This document shows positions 7,479-10,107 of a stretch of 10,107 bases of DNA, one piece after another. How positions within the stretch are numbered: position 1 is the stretch's first letter; each line of letters begins with the position of its first letter. The position numbers and the translations under genes were made by a program. Under the pieces are notes generated by a model that saw only the letters and a program-made list of their open reading frames with translations, did no database searches and had not been told where the DNA came from. This DNA is from Candidatus Curtissbacteria bacterium RIFCSPLOWO2_01_FULL_41_18 (lineage in GTDB: Bacteria > Patescibacteriota > Microgenomatia > Curtissbacterales > GWA2-41-24), in the NCBI GenBank assembly GCA_001776475.1, contig MFBQ01000024.1, positions 523-10,629 on the forward strand, given 5' to 3'.

Positions 7479-8009
7479 ATGCCAAGAAAAAATAAGAAGA
7501 GTTGGCAAGATAACTGGGCAAGCCTTATTCTTGGAGCAATAATTGTAGTAATCTTAGGTCTTTTGGTTGCTAATTTTATCACGAATAAAGATGGTATGGT
7601 AAACGACGGCCAACAAATTGATTTGACAAAACAGGAAGAAAATCCTCAAGAACCAAAACAATATAAAGTCCAAGCAAATGATTCACTGTCTGCGATTTCT
7701 GAGAAATTTTATGGCGACCAAAGCTTCTGGCCCGTTCTGGCAAGAGTCAATAAAATAACCAGTCCTAATATTATTTTTGTGGACTCAACGCTTGAGATTC
7801 CCACAAAGGAAAATGCTGAGACAATAAGAAACCAGATGGCTGCAACTTCATATAAAGTTGAGGAGGGCGATACTTTGTTTAAAATTGCCCAAGAAATGTA
7901 CCAAGACGGATCGAAGTGGACACTTCTGGATAAGGCTAATAATGTGGGAAGACTTGCTAACGGTAATCCACTAATATTTACCGGAAGTACACTAACTATT
8001 CCCCGATAG
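7479..8009 (+). CDS. Membrane-anchored protein with two LysM domains
   Basis: This 176-residue protein has a basic, Trp-containing N-terminus, one transmembrane segment at about 16-33 (LILGAIIVVILGLLVANF), a Gln/Glu/Lys-rich linker (about 45-60) and two LysM domains: 61-109 (YKVQANDSLSAISEKFYGD...LEIP) and 124-176 (YKVEEGDTLFKIAQEMYQD...LTIP). LysM binds GlcNAc-containing glycans, so the exported part probably contacts peptidoglycan; no catalytic domain is attached. The second domain ends at the C-terminus. It lies 68 bp downstream of tRNA-Asp, with no clear promoter between, so read-through from the tRNA promoter is possible. The domains are firm; the role is inferred. Confidence 0.88.
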   Translation: MPRKNKKSWQDNWASLILGAIIVVILGLLVANFITNKDGMVNDGQQIDLTKQEENPQEPKQYKVQANDSLSAISEKFYGDQSFWPVLARVNKITSPNIIFVDSTLEIPTKENAETIRNQMAATSYKVEEGDTLFKIAQEMYQDGSKWTLLDKANNVGRLANGNPLIFTGSTLTIPR

Positions 8010-8011
8010 TT

Positions 8012-8035
8012 TTGACAAAGCTGTTAAACTATTAT
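8012..8035 (+). promoter_or_regulatory. Possible promoter elements ahead of tRNA-Gly
   Basis: A consensus TTGACA (8012-8017) is followed by TATTAT (8030-8035), but only 12 bp separate them, too short for a standard sigma-70 pair. TATTAT is well placed for a start about 8 nt before the tRNA. One of the two may be used with a partner I do not recognise. Confidence 0.3.
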
Positions 8036-8049
8036 CCGCACAGAAAAAT

Positions 8050-8121
8050 GCGGGTGTGGTTCAGTGGTAGAACGTCTGCTTCCCAAGCAGAAGGTCGTGG
8101 GTTCGATCCCCATCACCCGCT
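8050..8121 (+). tRNA. tRNA-Gly (anticodon CCC)
   Basis: The acceptor strands GCGGGTG (8050-8056) and CACCCGC (8114-8120) pair fully, with discriminator T8121. The D arm contains GGTTCAGTGGTAGAAC. The anticodon stem TCTGC/GCAGA encloses TTCCCAA, giving CCC. The T arm GTGGGTTCGATCCCCAT has the GTTCGATCC core. CCA is not encoded. The last 12 nt of the tRNA plus one flanking base are repeated exactly at 8477-8489, beyond the GIY-YIG gene. Confidence 0.97.
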
Positions 8122-8122
8122 C
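8110..8122. repeat. Left 13-bp direct repeat (tRNA-Gly 3' end)
   Basis: CCATCACCCGCTC, covering the last 12 nt of tRNA-Gly and one flanking base. The same 13 bases occur at 8477-8489; the match stops at both sides (8109/8476 and 8123/8490 differ). Confidence 0.85.
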
Positions 8123-8123
8123 T

Positions 8124-8142
8124 CGTCTTTCGCTAAAGCTAC
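8124..8142. repeat. Left inverted end of the GIY-YIG unit
   Basis: These 19 bases match the reverse complement of 8417-8435 at 18 positions. With the next five bases the left end also folds alone: CGTCT (8124-8128) pairs with AGACG (8143-8147) around an inner GCT-AA-AGC. An inverted copy of the tRNA motif CATCACCC (8439-8446) sits beside the right arm, so the inversion includes the tRNA junction. Confidence 0.75.
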
Positions 8143-8175
8143 AGACGATTCGCTGCTCAATTACGTTTAGAGACA

Positions 8176-8451
8176 ATGTATTACGTTTATATACTTCGAA
8201 GTTCAAAATCCGACATTCTTTACTACGGATATACCTCCGATTTAAAGAAGAGATTCAAAGAACACAACAGCAGTAAATCCAAATTCACAAAAGGACATCT
8301 TCCATGGAAGCTTGTCTTTTACTGTGCGCTCACTGATAAGCAAAAAGCCAAAGATTTTGAACTACACCTAAAATCAGGTTCTGGCAAGGCATTTGTATAC
8401 AAAAGATTGGTCGATCGTAGTTTTAGCGAAAGACGTAAGGGTGATGAATAA
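8176..8451 (+). CDS. Small GIY-YIG endonuclease-domain protein
   Basis: The 91-residue protein is a single GIY-YIG domain of the short YhbQ/UPF0213-like type. It has YVY at 3-5, YYG at 16-18, SDLKKRFKEHN at 21-31 with catalytic-type Arg26 and His30, and the acidic metal residue in FELHLKSGSG (Glu62) with Lys66. Such domains cut DNA; free-standing small members have few known functions. The conserved part ends near KRLV (79). The last 12 residues (DRSFSERRKGDE) are encoded by the right inverted repeat and the inverted tRNA motif, so they look like read-through into the element's end. No Shine-Dalgarno site or promoter is seen, and expression may come from read-through of tRNA-Gly. The domain is firm; a mobility role is inferred from the flanking repeats. 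Confidence 0.88.
   Translation: MYYVYILRSSKSDILYYGYTSDLKKRFKEHNSSKSKFTKGHLPWKLVFYCALTDKQKAKDFELHLKSGSGKAFVYKRLVDRSFSERRKGDE
8417..8435. repeat. Right inverted end of the GIY-YIG unit
   Basis: This is the inverted counterpart of 8124-8142 with one mismatch. It lies inside the 3' end of the GIY-YIG reading frame and encodes RSFSERR. It is followed after 3 bp by GGGTGATG, the inverse of the tRNA motif CATCACCC. Confidence 0.75.
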
Positions 8452-8485
8452 GTGTCCGAAGCTTTAGCGTAGGGCACCATCACCC
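8439..8485. repeat. Terminal hairpin built on the duplicated tRNA end
   Basis: GGGTGATG (8439-8446) pairs with CATCACCC (8478-8485). Inside, after an unpaired AATAA on the left, GTGTCC (8452-8457) pairs with GGGCAC (8472-8477, one G-U), and GCT-TT-AGC (8461-8468) caps it. The GIY-YIG stop codon is in the unpaired AATAA bulge. No T-run follows, so it is not a classical terminator. It could act as an end structure recognised by the nuclease or as a 3' stabiliser. Confidence 0.6.
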
Positions 8486-8489
8486 GCTC
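8477..8489. repeat. Right 13-bp direct repeat (duplicate of the tRNA-Gly 3' end)
   Basis: Identical to 8110-8122. Only the tRNA 3' terminus is copied: no T loop, anticodon arm or 5' half is present, so this is not a second tRNA gene. Confidence 0.85.
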
Positions 8490-8503
8490 ACAAAGCCCTA
8501 TAG

Positions 8504-8532
8504 TTGACAAATCAATTGTGAGAGATTATAAT
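8504..8532 (+). promoter_or_regulatory. Consensus sigma-70 promoter of the 8541 gene
   Basis: TTGACA (8504-8509), exactly 17 bp, then TATAAT (8527-8532): a perfect match to consensus. The expected start point (6-8 nt after the -10) falls at 8539-8541, directly at the ATG at 8541, so the transcript should be leaderless. It lies just outside the right repeat of the GIY-YIG unit. Confidence 0.85.
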
Positions 8533-8540
8533 CCTACAAT

Positions 8541-8897
8541 ATGAGTACAGATAGAAAAACTGAATGGCCAAATCCGACCATTGATCAGGCTATAAGTGCC
8601 GGAATGGCTCTTGCCACCTATTATGGAAGAACTTTTGGCAAAATAGATACTGGTGAACAAGAGGAGTATCAGCCTATAACTGACCAAGAAGCAGAACAAA
8701 GACTTTTAAACTTAGCAGATGGCATAATGAATGGAGAGGTTACTTCTCATCGTGATGTTGCAAGGGTTATACAGAGTCTAGGAATGCTAATGGGTCCCAT
8801 GGGTAGTGCAAGTACGGAAATTGATTTAGCAGCATTTAGAGTTAGCCACGCTGTTCTCCAAAAACAAACTTCTTTTTCTGACTACACTCCTGCATAA
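8541..8897 (+). CDS. Hypothetical protein, 118 aa
   Basis: I do not recognise this family. The protein is soluble-looking with no signal peptide or membrane segment. It is polar and acidic, with an N-terminal DQAISAGMALATYYGRTFG segment (15-33), a Glu/Gln-rich stretch (about 38-53: GEQEEYQPITDQEAEQ), a helical-looking middle (54-78) and a Met/Gly run (GMLMGPMGSAS, about 81-91). The ATG is set by the consensus promoter ending 8 nt upstream, without room for a ribosome binding site. It is the first gene after the tRNA-Gly element and is followed 53 bp later by the 56-bp repeat. The clear promoter and the intact frame argue that it is real. Confidence 0.7.
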   Translation: MSTDRKTEWPNPTIDQAISAGMALATYYGRTFGKIDTGEQEEYQPITDQEAEQRLLNLADGIMNGEVTSHRDVARVIQSLGMLMGPMGSASTEIDLAAFRVSHAVLQKQTSFSDYTPA

Positions 8898-8950
8898 TTA
8901 GTAAAGCCTACCATTAAATGATTGTTCAACGCTTCAAGCTGGAACGCTGG

Positions 8951-9006
8951 AACGCTAGAACCTTAGCCTCTTCATTGTTATCATTCAGCAAACGAGCGAG
9001 TCCGAC
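8951..9006. repeat. Dispersed 56-bp repeat, copy 1
   Basis: Aligned without gaps, 40 of 56 bases match 9685-9740. Identity is strongest at AACGCTAGAA (start), ATTGTTA (middle), CAGCA and TCCGAC (end). It is preceded by a small tandem octamer (CTGGAACG twice, then CTAGAACC, 8939-8962). The surrounding spacer 8898-9119 holds no other recognisable gene. On the minus strand both copies read open with a shared pattern (VG..[RK]LL..NN.EAK[VI]LA) and stop soon after, so it may be the relic of a coding end rather than purely noncoding. Confidence 0.6.
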
Positions 9007-9083
9007 CCGAATACCGTCTCCCGCTCCAAGTAAGTTTCGCCTATTACAATAATAAAACCGAAAATATCTAGAGTTGCTCAATA

Positions 9084-9112
9084 TTGACATAATACACTGT
9101 CAGGTCTAAATT
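9084..9112 (+). promoter_or_regulatory. Promoter of the 9120 gene
   Basis: Consensus TTGACA (9084-9089), 17-bp spacer, then TAAATT (9107-9112, 4 of 6). The expected start point is at 9118-9120, on the GTG start codon at 9120. A TGACA...TGTCA inverted repeat (9085-9089 with 9098-9102) overlaps the -35 and could be an operator, though five-base arms may be chance. Confidence 0.65.
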
Positions 9113-9119
9113 ACACTTT

Positions 9120-9596
9120 GTGACTGAAAGATCATTTGAAGCTGACGATTTTTGGAAAGAAATTTATCCTGACAAAGATAGACGTGGCAAGGTAAAGGCT
9201 TTTGTGAAAGGCGTCTCTGAGGATATAGAAAGACTTGAAAAAGTTCTTCTTATTAGATTTGAAAATGGTGCTGAAAGGCTTTATCTCTTTTTTAATCCGT
9301 TAATACCAGTTGATAGCGTGGAAAGAGATGGTGGGTTACATGGAGTAGCTCGCTTGACAGGCCCAAGAACCCTAAGTCAGATTAAAGGCCTCTATATATC
9401 CGGAAAAGATGGTAATAGTATTTCTGATCATGCTAATGATAATTTTTCAGATTCCGGCTGGGAATTTAAAGACTGGCCGTGGCCATTTGGATTTACAGAA
9501 GATCTGTATAAATCTACATTAGCAAATAACAAATCTATTAGAGATGCTAAGAAATTTATTCTTTGGGAGAGACAGGAAGAAGCTGCTCAGGTCTAA
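9120..9596 (+). CDS. Hypothetical protein, 158 aa
   Basis: I do not recognise this family. The protein begins on GTG, directly at the predicted transcript start. It is soluble, charged and aromatic-rich, with no signal or membrane segment. The segment KVLLIRFENGAERLYLFFNPLIP (about 41-63) looks like beta strands, followed by a Gly-rich stretch (about 70-97) and a Trp/Pro cluster WEFKDWPWPFGF at 113-124. The C-terminus is helical and charged. It sits alone between the two copies of the 56-bp repeat. Base use resembles its neighbours. The promoter and intact frame support a real gene; no function is proposed. Confidence 0.7.
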   Translation: MTERSFEADDFWKEIYPDKDRRGKVKAFVKGVSEDIERLEKVLLIRFENGAERLYLFFNPLIPVDSVERDGGLHGVARLTGPRTLSQIKGLYISGKDGNSISDHANDNFSDSGWEFKDWPWPFGFTEDLYKSTLANNKSIRDAKKFILWERQEEAAQV

Positions 9597-9684
9597 CATG
9601 TGATTTCTAGTAGCGTAAATTACACAAAAGACCTCTTAATGTAATGCAGAAAACTCAGCGATTTCTCATAAACTAACTCAGGAT

Positions 9685-9740
9685 AACGCTAGAATTTTAG
9701 CTTCGTAATTGTTACCGTACAGCAACTTTTGGGATCCGAC
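9685..9740. repeat. Dispersed 56-bp repeat, copy 2
   Basis: Second copy of 8951-9006 in the same orientation, again shortly after a small orphan gene (88 bp after the 9596 stop). Differences concentrate in a 9-10 bp block before the final TCCGAC. The rest of the spacer 9597-9759 shows no gene or terminator. It lies 19 bp beyond the 3' end of the antitoxin gene. Confidence 0.6.
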
Positions 9741-9759
9741 TCTCTGAAGAACAGAAAGA

Positions 9760-9990
9760 TTAGACTCTTTGATTGATAACGTAATAGTCAATCAAACGTC
9801 GGATCATAGCTTGGTAAGATGCTCCGTGTTTTTTGGCTGCACTTTTGAAAAAAACTAAACTTTTATCTGTAAGGGTCAATGTAACTCTAGTTTTTTTCTC
9901 CTTAAGAATTAGGTTTTCCGGACTTGGTAAAAAATCACTTACTACACGAGCCTCAATTGGTTCGTCACTGTACTTGATTGATCTTTTCAT
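9760..9990 (-). CDS. BrnA/CopG-like ribbon-helix-helix antitoxin
   Basis: This 76-residue protein has an N-terminal toxin-contact region (IKYSDEPIEARVVSDFLPSP, about 5-24) and a ribbon-helix-helix domain: the DNA-contacting strand KKTRVTLTLTD (32-42), helix SLVFFKSAAKKHG and helix SYQAMIRRLIDYYV. This is the layout of BrnA-type antitoxins, which neutralise the BrnT RNase and repress their own promoter. Its ATG lies inside the end of the upstream toxin gene (26-nt overlap), and no good Shine-Dalgarno site precedes it, so translation is probably coupled. The pairing with the toxin and the toxin-first order support the call. Confidence 0.82.
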   Translation of the reverse strand: MKRSIKYSDEPIEARVVSDFLPSPENLILKEKKTRVTLTLTDKSLVFFKSAAKKHGASYQAMIRRLIDYYVINQRV

Positions 9991-10107
9991 AAATTTGTTT
10001 GCCGCGTCTCCAGTAACCCGCTCCGATTATTCGAATGCGGTTGTGGCGATATGTAAAGCGGACAGTTAAAACACCTCCTTTCACTTTTCCGAAACAATAA
10101 TAGCGTT
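9965..10107 (-). CDS. BrnT-like RNase toxin, C-terminal part (5' end beyond window)
   Basis: A frame open from the right edge to a TGA at 9965-9967 encodes 46 residues: RYYCFGKVKGGVLTVRFTYR at the cut end, then HNRIRIIGAGYWRRGKQIYEKINQ. The pattern of a glycine hairpin, a VxFTYR strand, IRII and a basic end with IYEK matches the C-terminal half of BrnT toxins, in which an Arg-rich IRIISAR strand is part of the active site. Here that strand reads IRIIGAGYWRRG, a variant form. BrnT cuts RNA and is held by BrnA. The N-terminal half, with further catalytic residues, is not visible, so activity cannot be judged. Confidence 0.72.
   Translation of the reverse strand, partial: RYYCFGKVKGGVLTVRFTYRHNRIRIIGAGYWRRGKQIYEKINQVQ

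Larger units (their letters stand above)
8110..8489 (+). mobile_element. Candidate small GIY-YIG mobile element inserted at the tRNA-Gly 3' end
   Basis: A 13-bp exact direct repeat (8110-8122 and 8477-8489) made of the tRNA 3' end brackets a 367-bp unit holding one gene, a GIY-YIG nuclease. The unit has inverted internal ends (8124-8142 against 8417-8435, 18 of 19 bases) and a second short inverted copy at 8458-8471 that forms the loop side of a terminal hairpin. The left copy of the repeat completes the tRNA, so the insertion is harmless to it. This layout fits an integrated element with attL/attR-like repeats or a target duplication. That it moves is an inference; no integrase or transposase is present and the nuclease is the only candidate actor. 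Confidence 0.6.

Noticed and set aside
7364..7582. Minus-strand open frame ending in ATGFEPAIFTVTG
   Set aside because: Antisense of tRNA-Asp and of the start of the LysM gene; no family features.
8024..8206. Minus-strand open frame reading MGIEPTTFCLGSRRSTTEP
   Set aside because: It is the antisense reading of tRNA-Gly and its flank, a known type of spurious protein.
8064..8276. Plus-strand frame across tRNA-Gly and into the GIY-YIG gene
   Set aside because: It overlaps the tRNA and the better-supported nuclease frame; it has no recognisable features.
8477..8489. Second tRNA-Gly gene
   Set aside because: Only 13 bp of the 3' end are present, with no anticodon or D arm.
8939..8962. CRISPR or minisatellite array from tandem CTGGAACG octamers
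   Set aside because: Only two exact units and one diverged unit, with no spacers.
8918..9052. 44-codon plus-strand frame across repeat copy 1 (ATG at 8918)
   Set aside because: The matching frame in repeat copy 2 is broken by TAA, and there is no ribosome binding site or promoter.

Overview
The window looks like a stretch of a small, AT-rich bacterial genome read with the standard code (polX and the toxin gene both end on TGA, so UGA is not reassigned to Gly). The gene style suggests a Patescibacteria/CPR organism: very tight spacing, tRNA genes without an encoded CCA, a small membrane-anchored LysM protein, LemA and HtpX, a short GIY-YIG nuclease and a BrnT/BrnA-like toxin pair. This assignment is an inference from style, not from a marker gene.

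Layout. Positions 1-906 (minus) hold an almost complete HtpX-type membrane metalloprotease. A divergent 174-bp spacer with a large imperfect hairpin separates it from a YjbQ/UPF0047 gene (1081-1614, plus). From 7289 down to 1619 the minus strand carries a compact six-gene run: polX, lemA, prs, pyrF, pyrE, pyrD. Prs makes PRPP, PyrD makes orotate, PyrE joins the two into OMP and PyrF decarboxylates OMP to UMP, so the last four genes form one working module for the end of de novo pyrimidine synthesis. The four junctions from lemA to pyrD are a 10-nt gap and overlaps of 1, 29 and 8 nt, which argues for one transcript. The DHODH has a class 1A scaffold but a Ser where class 1A enzymes carry the catalytic Cys.

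From 7336 rightward the plus strand holds tRNA-Asp(GTC), a two-LysM membrane protein, and tRNA-Gly(CCC). Directly after tRNA-Gly lies the most interesting structure. A unit of about 367 bp encodes a 91-residue GIY-YIG nuclease. It is bracketed by a 13-bp exact direct repeat of the tRNA 3' end and has inverted, hairpin-forming ends. It looks like a minimal mobile element that inserted at the tRNA terminus and left the tRNA intact.

Beyond it is an accessory stretch. It has two unrecognised small genes (8541-8897 and 9120-9596), each with a strong promoter placed so that the mRNA would start at or next to the start codon. Each is followed by a copy of the same ~56-bp diverged repeat. A BrnT/BrnA-like toxin-antitoxin pair on the minus strand closes the window, with the toxin cut by the right edge.
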